Part shown: positions 16,278-24,997 of the stretch, piece after piece
Position numbering within the stretch: position 1 is the first letter of the stretch
How the letters are laid out: each line of letters starts with the position of its first letter
NCBI GenBank assembly: GCA_905200645.1
Contig: CAJKLD010000014.1
Coordinates: forward strand, 1 to 56,127
Length of the DNA stretch: 56,127 bases
Direction: 5' to 3'
Source of the DNA: an uncultured Phascolarctobacterium sp.
Lineage (GTDB): Bacteria; Bacillota; Negativicutes; Acidaminococcales; Acidaminococcaceae
Notes under the pieces: model-generated
Told to the model about the DNA's origin: nothing
The model's input: the letters and a program-made list of their open reading frames with translations, nothing else
Databases searched by the model: none
Translations under genes and position numbers: made by a program

Positions 16278-17981
16278 ATGGATTATTTTCATTTAGAAGC
16301 TAAAGTTGTGAGCCGTGGTTCTGGTCGATCTGTCATAGCAGCAGCGGCTTATGCGTCCTGCTCCAGACTGTATAATGACTACGATGGCCTGACCCACGAT
16401 TACACCCGAAAACATGGCTGTCTGTATAGCGAAGTTTTTCTGCCAGAGTTTGCACCACCGGAATGGAAAGACAGACAGCTGCTTTGGGAAGCTGTTGAAT
16501 CTGTAGAAAAAACAAAGGACAGCCGACTGGCAAGAGAACTTGTGGTTGCCCTGCCATCGGAACTGTTCTTGGATGATTGGAAAAGTATGTTGGAGCGTTT
16601 TGTTCGTGAGCAAGGCATTGACCTTGGAATGTGTGCGGATGTCAATATCCATGACCCGTACCCTCCGGGGCATAATCCACACAGCCATATACTTTTCACG
16701 ATGCGCCCTTTGGATGAACACGGCAAGTGGCAGGCAAAGACCCAGAAAGAATACCTCTGTAAACGTGGCGAAGAAGAACGTGGTTTTACCGCTGATGAGT
16801 TCAAGACTGTCAAAACACAGGGCTGGGAAAAACAGTATATGTATCAGTTTGGGGAGAAAAAGGAGTATTTAACCCCGTCTGAAGCTGAGAAAATAGAGGG
16901 ATGTAGCAGAACATCAAAGACACCTAAAAATACCCGCTACGGGAGACAAAATCCTCTTACAGAGCTGTGGAACAGCGAAGAACAGATATTTGCGTGGCGT
17001 AAGAGTTGGGAAATGATTATCAATGAAGAACAGGAACGTCATGGTATTGCTGACCGTGTGGATTGTCGCAGTCATGCTGCCAGAGGGCTAACTGAACAGC
17101 CTACGGTACACGAAGGATACCACGCAAGAAAACTGGAATCTATGGGAATTGTGTCTGACCGCTGTGAGCTGAACCGTCAGATCAGGGCAGACAATAAGCT
17201 CCTGCGTGAATTGAAAAAGCAGGTACAAAAACTGATGAAAGCAGTCAAAGAAAATATTCCTGCCCTTGCTTCAGCATTGGAAAGTCTGCGTGACCACATG
17301 GTTTTGATTCAATATCAGTTGCTTTTCAATGCTTCTCAGCAGGATAGCATTTCTTCCAGAAAAGATATTATTTCCAGCATCTTGAAAGAATATCGTGAAG
17401 TGCAGACTTCCATCAAAGAGAAAACAACTGAACGCAAGGAACTAATGGAGCAAAAGAAAAACTGCGGTATTCATTTTATCCGTGCCGGAAAACTGGAAGG
17501 ACAGATTACCACTCTGACAGAAGATATTGAAGAACTGAAATCTCAAAAGGTGATGCTATTGAATCGTATTGGATGTCAGGCAAGTGAGGTCAAAGGATTT
17601 GACAGTAAACTGAAAGAACTGGACGCTATGCAGGAACGTCTGGAAATACAGCATACTGCATTGTCTGCTCAGAAAGAACAAGACAAAGAAAAGTATCTGG
17701 AAATCAAATCTGGTATCGCACCGGAGAATATGGAAGCTGTCCATGCTGAACGTGCTGCCATTCGCCCGGAGGGAAGAAGAAATCTTCTGAAACGATTACA
17801 GGAAATATATCAGCAACGATATGAGTACGATACTTTCCGAGATGCGGATGCGATGATTGATAAAGAATTGCGGGAAAAGTCGATTTATGTGAAGCCGAGG
17901 TCTATCAGTGAACGACTGAAGCGAGAACCGAATCACGACCAGCAAGTGAAGAATCCAAAGAAAAAAGAATACGAGCGATAA
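16278..17981 (+). CDS. MobA/MobL family relaxase
   Basis: 567 residues. The N-terminal 240 residues are the MobA/MobL nuclease: MDYFHLEAKVVSRGSGRSVI with the AAAYASCSRL block, and the metal-binding histidines H125 and H135-S-H137 (HNPHSHILF). Residues 290-480 are a long coiled coil rich in Lys/Glu, and the basic C-terminus follows. It nicks oriT and pilots the single strand to a helper conjugation system. AAGGAG precedes the ATG. It ends at a terminator. The element lacks a coupling protein gene. Confidence 0.93.
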   Translation: MDYFHLEAKVVSRGSGRSVIAAAAYASCSRLYNDYDGLTHDYTRKHGCLYSEVFLPEFAPPEWKDRQLLWEAVESVEKTKDSRLARELVVALPSELFLDDWKSMLERFVREQGIDLGMCADVNIHDPYPPGHNPHSHILFTMRPLDEHGKWQAKTQKEYLCKRGEEERGFTADEFKTVKTQGWEKQYMYQFGEKKEYLTPSEAEKIEGCSRTSKTPKNTRYGRQNPLTELWNSEEQIFAWRKSWEMIINEEQERHGIADRVDCRSHAARGLTEQPTVHEGYHARKLESMGIVSDRCELNRQIRADNKLLRELKKQVQKLMKAVKENIPALASALESLRDHMVLIQYQLLFNASQQDSISSRKDIISSILKEYREVQTSIKEKTTERKELMEQKKNCGIHFIRAGKLEGQITTLTEDIEELKSQKVMLLNRIGCQASEVKGFDSKLKELDAMQERLEIQHTALSAQKEQDKEKYLEIKSGIAPENMEAVHAERAAIRPEGRRNLLKRLQEIYQQRYEYDTFRDADAMIDKELREKSIYVKPRSISERLKREPNHDQQVKNPKKKEYER

Positions 17982-17988
17982 AAAAAAA

Positions 17989-18030
17989 ACGGCTGTTGTT
18001 TCGAAATTGAAGTTACAGTCGTGTTTTTTC
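17989..18030 (+). terminator. Terminator after the relaxase
   Basis: Stem ACGGCTGT / ACAGTCGT (G-T pair tolerated) with an inner TTCGAA-containing loop, followed by GTTTTTT. Confidence 0.7.
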
Positions 18031-18169
18031 TTGCTTTTTGATTTTTATACTGATTTGTTGTCATGAATGGCCATGTATAAAGATATTAAAATTTACGGCA
18101 ATAAAATTTAAAACAACGTCAGAAAATGGCGTGGAGATATGATATAATAATGTCGAATGAAAGGAGAAA

Positions 18170-19129
18170 ATGATGGACAAGATAACACGAATGCTAATTT
18201 TATATTCTTCACTGATGAATGGTGATGAAATTAATAAAACGATGTTCTGCTTTGAAAATGATTGTTCTCCACGTTCGTTTGATAGAGATATAGAAGATAT
18301 CAGACTGTTTTTGAGTGAAGTTTATAGTGTGTCAGAACTTAAATATAACAGAATTAACAACACATATTACATGAATGGTTCAAAAAAACAGGATCTGGAA
18401 GTAATGGAGTATTTATTTATTGAGAAAATAATGAAAGAGACATCTGTCTTGCGAAAAGATGAATTTGATATTTTAAAGCAGCATTTGTTTATGAGCACCA
18501 GGGATTCATCTAAAATGTTATCATTACTTGATGAAGAAAGCCTCCCATATAAACCGCCAAAACATAATAAAGCGTTACTAAAAGTGCATGGTGATTTGGA
18601 ATTGGCAATAAGAAGTCAAAAATATATTAGGATGGTGTATCAAAATGATATTGGTGCGACGCAAACATGCGACTTCGTTCCCTGTGTTATTAAGTACAAT
18701 CAGGGATATCTATGGCTTGTAGGATATATTGACGGCGAAGGTAATGTTACCTGTATAGAACTGCAACAGATACACTCTTTTGAAATTTTGCGCAGTCAGT
18801 CTATCGCTGAAAGAAAAAAAGTAAATGCTTATATAATGAAAGACAGCAGCAAGGTTTTTCCAAAATCAAACAATAATTTGGTAGAGATAATCCTTGAATG
18901 CATATACGACGATTATGAGATTTTAAAGAATGTATTTGATGACATAGAAATCTTGTGGCAAGGGAATGGATTCTTTAAAATCAGACTTAACGTAGCTGAA
19001 GATGACTTTGTTCACTGGTATTTAATCGGTTTGCCTGAGACAGTAACAATAATTAAACCATCACACATTAAGGACAGGCTTGTTTCACAGGCTCAAACAA
19101 TATTAAAATTATACGGAGGTAGAGATTGA
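18170..19129 (+). CDS. WYL-domain transcriptional regulator
   Basis: 319 residues. The N-terminal 60 residues form a winged HTH (SPRSFDRDIEDIRLFL). From about 140 a WYL domain follows (LELAIRSQKYIRMVYQND, VPCVIKYNQGYLWLVGYI), then a WCX-like C-terminal region. WYL proteins sense nucleic acids or nucleotides and often control phage defence modules. A TATAAT at 18143-18148 supports an own promoter, and AAGGAG precedes the ATG. Its stop overlaps the next start by one base, so it heads a five-gene run. Low GC compared with the relaxase region suggests a distinct cargo. Confidence 0.85.
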   Translation: MMDKITRMLILYSSLMNGDEINKTMFCFENDCSPRSFDRDIEDIRLFLSEVYSVSELKYNRINNTYYMNGSKKQDLEVMEYLFIEKIMKETSVLRKDEFDILKQHLFMSTRDSSKMLSLLDEESLPYKPPKHNKALLKVHGDLELAIRSQKYIRMVYQNDIGATQTCDFVPCVIKYNQGYLWLVGYIDGEGNVTCIELQQIHSFEILRSQSIAERKKVNAYIMKDSSKVFPKSNNNLVEIILECIYDDYEILKNVFDDIEILWQGNGFFKIRLNVAEDDFVHWYLIGLPETVTIIKPSHIKDRLVSQAQTILKLYGGRD

Positions 19130-19983
19130 TGGCAAAGAAAATCAGATTTCCATTGGAAATGGATAATGGTGTAGAAGTTCGTAGTATGGAAGAACTTCGT
19201 AACAACTTTTCTTTAAGTAGGGTGTTGGAGTATGTCCAGAATGAAAAATTAATCACATGGTTAAGGGATAGGTATGAAAATAATATTGCTGATGCGATTG
19301 CAGAATTGGACAAGACTGATTCTGAACTTCCTAAAAAAGTAAGCGATATTTTTGATGTTCCATATGATGAAAAGTCAGAAGATGATTTAAAGCGAGCAGC
19401 GGAAAGAACAGAAAAAATTAGACGTTTAAAAGAATTTACCGATGAAAAGCAATATGCTGATATAATTGATAAAGTGGCATTTGATCAGGATGAATTGTAT
19501 GATTTGCTTGATGAGGAAGTAACTGAAATCTATCTTTGTGGTGACAGATTTGCGATTCCTTTGTCAGTTAAGGGTGTTTCATATAAAGGTATTAACAATC
19601 CTATTGTAGTAATTGATTCCAAAACAGAGGTAGATTGGTTAGCAAAAGGGATAATACTTGAAGCGGTTAGATTTGATGAAAAATATCAGGCAGTAGTAGA
19701 TAGTGCGAATGCTACAAAAGAAGTTTTATATGAAAAGCTGGTGGAAGTAGTAAAGAAACAGGCTGTAAAAAATGTTTCTATCGGAACAGCACCGGAAAAG
19801 ACGTATCTGAGTTTTATGGTACCTATGTCAGAAAGAGAAACAACGAAGAAGATGTATACATTAGCAAAAGCAACTGTTGAGAATTTGAACTATGATGCTG
19901 ATGCGGATATTGCTGAAATGAAAAAATTGGTGCATGATAATAAGTTAATCGGAATAGCTGACAGATATATCAGCGAATTATAG
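19129..19983 (+). CDS. Cassette protein 2, unknown family
   Basis: 284 residues from ATG 19129, which overlaps the WYL stop by one base; an in-frame TTG lies just before. The N-terminal half contains the block LSRVLEYVQNEKLITWLRDR followed by an acidic helical stretch (SEDDLKRAAERTEKIRRLKE). The middle shows a beta-like region (EIYLCGDRFAIPLSVKGVSY, INNPIVVIDS). I have seen such LSRVLEY...LITWLRDRY proteins in Firmicutes without a known function. No enzyme motif is visible. Tight coupling to the regulator, TerB-like and AAA genes suggests a structural or adaptor component. Confidence 0.75.
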   Translation: MAKKIRFPLEMDNGVEVRSMEELRNNFSLSRVLEYVQNEKLITWLRDRYENNIADAIAELDKTDSELPKKVSDIFDVPYDEKSEDDLKRAAERTEKIRRLKEFTDEKQYADIIDKVAFDQDELYDLLDEEVTEIYLCGDRFAIPLSVKGVSYKGINNPIVVIDSKTEVDWLAKGIILEAVRFDEKYQAVVDSANATKEVLYEKLVEVVKKQAVKNVSIGTAPEKTYLSFMVPMSERETTKKMYTLAKATVENLNYDADADIAEMKKLVHDNKLIGIADRYISEL

Positions 19984-20045
19984 TGACAGTTGCATATGGA
20001 ATTTTTATGTATTAAATGTATCACAAAAATATGGAGGAAAAGAAA

Positions 20046-20651
20046 ATGAGCGACATGAGAATGGCAAAGTATGAAACACTGATCGAAGATATTAATTCAA
20101 ACATTAAAAAGAGCAGAGGTCTTTTTGGGGGATTATTTGGAATATCAAGAGCATTGGCTGCGGGGGGTAACTCAACAGGTAATACTGCATTGGCATTGAT
20201 TTATGATTATGATAAGTGCAATGAGTATGCAAAAGTAATCATGGATAAATCTACTTTGGTTTTTAATACCTCAGATGATGTAACTACTGATTTATGGAAA
20301 AGAGATTATCCTACATATGGTGAATTCAAAGATATAAAAAGAAGAATTGACGCATCTAAAAAATTGATTCAGTTATGTAGAAATACGATAAATTCTACAG
20401 AAGGATATAAATTTGTTTTTTGGGCGTTAATGATTTTGACTGTTGATAAAACTGACGCAGAAGATCATCTTGCTCTCATCTGCGACTTTGCAAAAATACT
20501 TAGAATTACAGAAGATGAATTTGAGGACATTATTCAGACGATAAAAATCGTTTACAATGAAGTGACGACAGAGTATGTGTTTAAATCTGAAAATATTCCT
20601 TCTGTTTTGGGTTCTCTTTTCAATATGTATAGCGGACAAGATATTGAGTAG
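20046..20651 (+). CDS. TerB-like helical protein (cassette protein 3)
   Basis: 201 residues from ATG 20046, with GGAGG at 20033-20037. The frame also opens at 20016 without a site. The N-terminus has a glycine-rich segment (SRGLFGGLFGISRALAAGG) that could touch a membrane. The C-terminal half (FWALMILTVDKTDAEDHLAL then ICDFAKILRITEDEFEDII) has the paired helices with acidic loops of TerB-like domains. Those are thought to bind metal or act as sensors at membranes. Assignment is by pattern only. Confidence 0.6.
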   Translation: MSDMRMAKYETLIEDINSNIKKSRGLFGGLFGISRALAAGGNSTGNTALALIYDYDKCNEYAKVIMDKSTLVFNTSDDVTTDLWKRDYPTYGEFKDIKRRIDASKKLIQLCRNTINSTEGYKFVFWALMILTVDKTDAEDHLALICDFAKILRITEDEFEDIIQTIKIVYNEVTTEYVFKSENIPSVLGSLFNMYSGQDIE

Positions 20652-20684
20652 AACTTTTGATACTAATTAAAGTGGAGGGTGAAA

Positions 20685-22181
20685 ATGGAAGATAGAACTT
20701 TTAAGGCAAAATTAGTTCGATATATAGATGCGGGATTTCCCATCATATATATCAACACTTTTGAGGAAGATAAAGTCGATTCTTTAATTCCAGAAATTAG
20801 TTCCGGAAAAGAAGTCTATGAGTGGAATGAAACCAATGGATATATTGATTTTGAAACAAAGGCTCCGCTTCAGGAAGATTGCTCTTTGGAGAGAATGCTT
20901 GATCAGCTGAAAACACCGGACTTATTGGATAGAAAAATCCTGATTTTTAAGGATATTACCTCTTATTTGGACGACCCGAGAATTGTGTCGAAAGTTAAAG
21001 GGTTAGCCCGTATGATAAATCAGGGTGTAGATGCTACGGTTATCATAGTTTCTTCAGTTTTGGTAATTCCAAAAGACATCGAAAAGTATGTCACTATTTT
21101 GGAAATGGATTATCTTAACACGGATGAAATAAAAATAATTATCCGAGGATTCGTTAAAGATAATCTCAATCAGCAGGTAGATGAAAGATTGATTGAAGAA
21201 TTTGCTCTTGCATTTAAAGGACTAACAGAATTTGAAATTCTTAATTTATTGGCGTTGTCTTATGCTGATGATGGTGATTTGACGAGAAAAGACCTTAGAT
21301 TGATATTTGATCAAAAACAGCAGATGATTAAAAAAGCAGGGATTCTTGAAATGATTCCGCTAAAGGAAACTATTGACGATATAGGCGGACTCGAAAATTT
21401 GAAAGCATGGTTCATTAAAAAGGCGAAAGTATATAAGAATATGAACAATGCAAAAAAATATGGAGTCGATATGCCAAAAGGTGTTTTGATTGCAGGTGTT
21501 CCCGGGTGCGGAAAGTCGCTTAATGCCAAAGCTGCTGCAAACTTGTTTGAAGTACCATTGTTACGTCTGGATATGGGGCGTTTAATGGGAAAATATGTGG
21601 GAGAGTCAGAAAGCAATCTCCGTAATGCTATTGCGTTGGCAGAAGCTATTTCTCCATGTGTACTATGGATTGACGAATTGGAAAAAGCATTTGCAGGTAT
21701 TGGTGGCTCTGGTGGTGGAGCTGAAGTTACAACTCGATTATTTGGCAATTTCTTGACTTGGATGCAGGAAAAAGATAGTCCTACATTTGTTGTTGCTACA
21801 GCGAATGATATTACTCAATTGCCGCCGGAACTTCTCAGAAAAGGACGATTTGACGAGATTTTTTATGTTGGTCTTCCGAATAAAGAAGAACGTGAAAAAA
21901 TTTTTAATATTCATATAAAGAAAAGAAGACCACAAGATTTGAAAAATATCAGAGTTAAAGAACTGGTTTCCATAACAGAAGGCTTTAGTGGTGCCGATAT
22001 TGAAGGCGTGGTAAAAGATGCAATCGAATCGGCTTTTGCAGAAGACAAAGTATCCATACAAACTGCGGATGTGATTGATGCAATTAAAGATACTCATTCA
22101 CTATCAGAGATTATGAAAGATGCATTAGAAAAAATGACGAAAGAGTATGAAAACAGGAAGTTCAAGAGTGCATCAAAATAG
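20685..22181 (+). CDS. Ycf46-like AAA+ ATPase
   Basis: 498 residues from ATG 20685 (GGAGGG six bases upstream). Residues 1-200 form the degenerate N-terminal P-loop-like domain typical of Ycf46 proteins (FPIIYINTFEEDKVDSLIPE). The AAA+ module has Walker A GVPGCGKS (271-278), Walker B VLWIDELE (326-333), a pore-like MGKYVGESE segment, sensor 1 ATANDITQLP and arginine fingers in LLRKGRFDEI. AAA+ ATPases of this group remodel proteins or complexes as rings. In this cassette it would power or gate the downstream effector; that is inference. All catalytic residues look intact. Confidence 0.88.
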   Translation: MEDRTFKAKLVRYIDAGFPIIYINTFEEDKVDSLIPEISSGKEVYEWNETNGYIDFETKAPLQEDCSLERMLDQLKTPDLLDRKILIFKDITSYLDDPRIVSKVKGLARMINQGVDATVIIVSSVLVIPKDIEKYVTILEMDYLNTDEIKIIIRGFVKDNLNQQVDERLIEEFALAFKGLTEFEILNLLALSYADDGDLTRKDLRLIFDQKQQMIKKAGILEMIPLKETIDDIGGLENLKAWFIKKAKVYKNMNNAKKYGVDMPKGVLIAGVPGCGKSLNAKAAANLFEVPLLRLDMGRLMGKYVGESESNLRNAIALAEAISPCVLWIDELEKAFAGIGGSGGGAEVTTRLFGNFLTWMQEKDSPTFVVATANDITQLPPELLRKGRFDEIFYVGLPNKEEREKIFNIHIKKRRPQDLKNIRVKELVSITEGFSGADIEGVVKDAIESAFAEDKVSIQTADVIDAIKDTHSLSEIMKDALEKMTKEYENRKFKSASK

Positions 22182-22194
22182 GAGGATACGATTT

Positions 22195-23712
22195 ATGGAA
22201 GAAAAGAGACAAGAATACTTGACGGAAGAACAAGCCCTTACTGTCAAAGAGATGTTTAAAAAGTATCTTAAATCATACAAAGAGAAAGATGCAAACATGA
22301 CTGATCAGGAATGGCTTGAACAGTTATTCAGAACTGAGCTTCCGGAAATGAAAGCAGATGAGATTAAGCAGGATTCTGAAGAAATTGTAACGGCAATAAA
22401 GACATTTGATGAGAATCTTGCATCATGTACTGAAGCGTCAAAAAGAGGTGTGTCCAAGGAAAGCTGGTTAGCGGATAAGATTCAGGAAGCATCTGTTGGA
22501 ATGGCTGTGAATGAATACGGAAGAACTTTACAGCAGATAGACAATGTTTTATATGCTAAAAATGCAGAATTAGCTGATGCTTTGTCGAGAAGTGCGGATG
22601 GTCATATAATGATGAGTCCGAATTTGGATGGCAATATTGCTGAAAACATGATTGCCAAAACAATGGAATTGAGTGCTTCTTTGCAAGGAAAAAATATTTC
22701 TGTTTCTGTGTTGGAATCACACGCTGCAAACTCTGTTGATGTAAGAGCAATTAATCACGATACAGGACAATATCAGAATTATCAGCTTAAGTTTGGAAAA
22801 GATGCCAAAGCAACCATCGAGTTACTGGAAAGAGGAAATTATAATAATCAAAGGATTATAGTTCCATCAGAACAGCTTGAAGAGGTGCAAGCATATTTTA
22901 GGGAAAAGGGTTCTTCAAAAACAATTACTGACCACATTGATGCATGGGGGGCAAAAGGAAAATCTTTTACAAAGGAAGAAATGAAAGCCCTTCAAGAAAA
23001 AGCTCAAAGTGAGGGCGTTGCTCCGGAAATGGATTATAGCCATTATCAGACAAAAGATTTGGCTATGAATATCGGAAAAAATGCTGGAGTAATGGCTTTG
23101 CAAGCAGCGGCAGTAACAACTGGCTTAAATGTTGCTGCGAAAATCTTTAAAGGTGAAGAAGTTGATGCAGACGAATTGGTAGAAGTTGCAATTAAAACAG
23201 GTGCTGACACATCTATTAAAACTGTAACTGCCGGTACATTACAGGTTGCAATCAGAAAAGGAATTATTAAATTTATACCAAAAGCGACGCCTGCAGGTGT
23301 GATTGCCAATATAGCTTGTGTTGGTATTGAAAATGTAAAAATTTTGGCGAAAATCGCATCAGGAGAATTATCTGTAACCAAAGGAATTGACCAAATGGGA
23401 AGAATAACGACTTCTATGGTTGGAGGTCTTTGGGGTATGGCAAAGGGTGCTGCAATAGGTGCAAAACTTACTGGTTGGATTCCTGTTATAGGTCCTGGAC
23501 TGGCTGTTGTTACCGGGTTTGTAGGCGGAATGGTAGGATATTTTGGTGGATCAAAATTAGGTGATGCCGTATATTCTGCTGGAAAAAAGGTGGCAGGAGC
23601 TGCAAAAACTGTGGCAAAAGCAGCGTGGAATGGTATTAAGTCTGCTGGCAGAGCTATCGGAAATGGCATTAAATCAGCGGGACGTGCAATTGCAAGTTTC
23701 TTGGGGTTCTAA
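22195..23712 (+). CDS. Putative effector: nuclease-like core plus membrane-inserting C-terminus
   Basis: 505 residues from ATG 22195, after AGGAGG. The first 130 residues are helical. Residues 145-235 resemble a PD-(D/E)XK (Mrr-like QxK) fold: E150 in a helix (GNIAENMIAKTME), D182 in SVDVRAINHD, and Q197-L-K199 in YQLKFGKDA. From about 300 the protein is Gly/Ala-rich and hydrophobic, with segments such as GLWGMAKGAAIGAKLTGW and VVTGFVGGMVGYFGG, and it ends in a lysine-rich amphipathic helix (AAWNGIKSAGRAIGNGIKSA). Nuclease and membrane insertion are both plausible as toxic activities. The family is unknown to me by name. It is the last gene of the cassette and is followed by a terminator. Confidence 0.55.
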   Translation: MEEKRQEYLTEEQALTVKEMFKKYLKSYKEKDANMTDQEWLEQLFRTELPEMKADEIKQDSEEIVTAIKTFDENLASCTEASKRGVSKESWLADKIQEASVGMAVNEYGRTLQQIDNVLYAKNAELADALSRSADGHIMMSPNLDGNIAENMIAKTMELSASLQGKNISVSVLESHAANSVDVRAINHDTGQYQNYQLKFGKDAKATIELLERGNYNNQRIIVPSEQLEEVQAYFREKGSSKTITDHIDAWGAKGKSFTKEEMKALQEKAQSEGVAPEMDYSHYQTKDLAMNIGKNAGVMALQAAAVTTGLNVAAKIFKGEEVDADELVEVAIKTGADTSIKTVTAGTLQVAIRKGIIKFIPKATPAGVIANIACVGIENVKILAKIASGELSVTKGIDQMGRITTSMVGGLWGMAKGAAIGAKLTGWIPVIGPGLAVVTGFVGGMVGYFGGSKLGDAVYSAGKKVAGAAKTVAKAAWNGIKSAGRAIGNGIKSAGRAIASFLGF

Positions 23713-23718
23713 TAGTAA

Positions 23719-23749
23719 ATGGGTGTCGGAATGTCGGCATCCATTTTTT
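23719..23749 (+). terminator. Terminator of the five-gene cassette
   Basis: Arms ATGGGTGTCGG / cgGCATCCAT with an AATGT loop, followed by six T. Confidence 0.75.
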
Positions 23750-23763
23750 ATGTTATGAATATA

Positions 23764-23791
23764 TTGAAAAATTGAAAATCAATGGTATAAT
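23764..23791 (+). promoter_or_regulatory. Promoter of the YhcG-type nuclease gene
   Basis: TTGAAA (23764-23769), 16-bp spacer, TATAAT (23786-23791). Confidence 0.7.
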
Positions 23792-23861
23792 AAGGTTGGG
23801 ACAAAGAATTGAAACGGTAATTTAATATATGCCATATAGAATATAATTGGAGGCAGTGATT

Positions 23862-24938
23862 ATGGATAGCAGAAAACGTATGGGGAAAGATAAAGATGGA
23901 GTGATATTCCCTGTTGCTCCAAATCTTTCCGAAATGAGTGATAGTTATTTGGATTTTATAGAAGAAATCAAAAAAGCGATTGAGAACCAGAGATTAAAGG
24001 TTGTGCTGAATGCAAATTCCAGTATGATCTGCCTCTACTGGAATATTGGTAAAGCTATTCTGCAAAAGCAGGAGAAAGAAGGCTGGGGTGCTAAAGTCAT
24101 TGACCGCATGGCGAAAGACTTAAAAGATGCGTTTCCGGATATGTCCGGTTTTTCTCCAAGAAATATCAAGTACATGAGAAAATTTGCAGAATGTTGGTCT
24201 GACTTTGAAATTGTGCAACGGGTCGTGGCACAAATTCCATGGCGTACCAATCGCTTGTTACTTGATAAATTGGATACGCAGGAAGAAAGAATCTGGTATG
24301 CACATAAAACCATTGAAAATGGTTGGAGCAGCACGATTCTGGATTTACAGATTCAGAGCAGATTGATTGAGCGAACCGGGAAAAGTGTAAATAACTTCCC
24401 TGTTGCCTTGCCGCCAGCGGATTCTGATATGGCAAATCAGATTTTCAAAGACCCATATTTGTTTGATTTTCTCGGTACCGATATGCCGAGGCGTGAGGTA
24501 GAGATTGAGCGTAAGCTGACCGAACATATCCAGAACTTCCTTTTGGAGTTGGGACAGGGATTTGCGTTCGTGGGCAGACAAGTACATCTGGAAGTAAGCG
24601 GAGATGATTTTTATATTGATCTTTTGTTCTATCATCTGAAACTTCGTTGTTATGTGGTAATCGAATTGAAAGCCTGCGATTTTGAGCCTGGATTTATCAG
24701 CCAGCTTAATATGTATCAGAATGTAGTAAATGACATTCTGCGCCATCCGAGCGATAATCCTACCATTGGTTTGCTTTTAGTAAAAGGTAAAAACCAGACG
24801 GTGGTTGAGTATTCCCTTGCGGGATATCAGAATCCGATTGGGGTAGCAGAATGGAAAAATCAGATGGTAAAAGCACTTCCGGAAGAACTGAAAAGCAGCT
24901 TGCCATCTATCGAAGAAATCGAAAGAGAACTGGAGTAA
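23862..24938 (+). CDS. YhcG/DUF1016 PD-(D/E)XK nuclease family protein
   Basis: 358 residues from ATG 23862 (GGAGG 8 nt upstream). The N-terminal DUF1016 domain (about 25-165) includes LYWNIGKAILQKQEKEGWGA and the FSPRNIKYMRKFAE block. The C-terminal domain (about 195-340) is a PD-(D/E)XK nuclease with D253 (DDFYIDLLFYH) and E268-L-K270 (VVIELKA). YhcG-like proteins are widespread on mobile elements and beside restriction systems. Their role is not settled; defence and branched-DNA processing have both been suggested. It has its own promoter and sits 59 bp before the recombinase. Confidence 0.9.
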   Translation: MDSRKRMGKDKDGVIFPVAPNLSEMSDSYLDFIEEIKKAIENQRLKVVLNANSSMICLYWNIGKAILQKQEKEGWGAKVIDRMAKDLKDAFPDMSGFSPRNIKYMRKFAECWSDFEIVQRVVAQIPWRTNRLLLDKLDTQEERIWYAHKTIENGWSSTILDLQIQSRLIERTGKSVNNFPVALPPADSDMANQIFKDPYLFDFLGTDMPRREVEIERKLTEHIQNFLLELGQGFAFVGRQVHLEVSGDDFYIDLLFYHLKLRCYVVIELKACDFEPGFISQLNMYQNVVNDILRHPSDNPTIGLLLVKGKNQTVVEYSLAGYQNPIGVAEWKNQMVKALPEELKSSLPSIEEIERELE

Positions 24939-24997
24939 AAAGTGCCACAGACCGTGGCACAATTACATATCACCCTATGGATGGAGGTGGATAGGAA

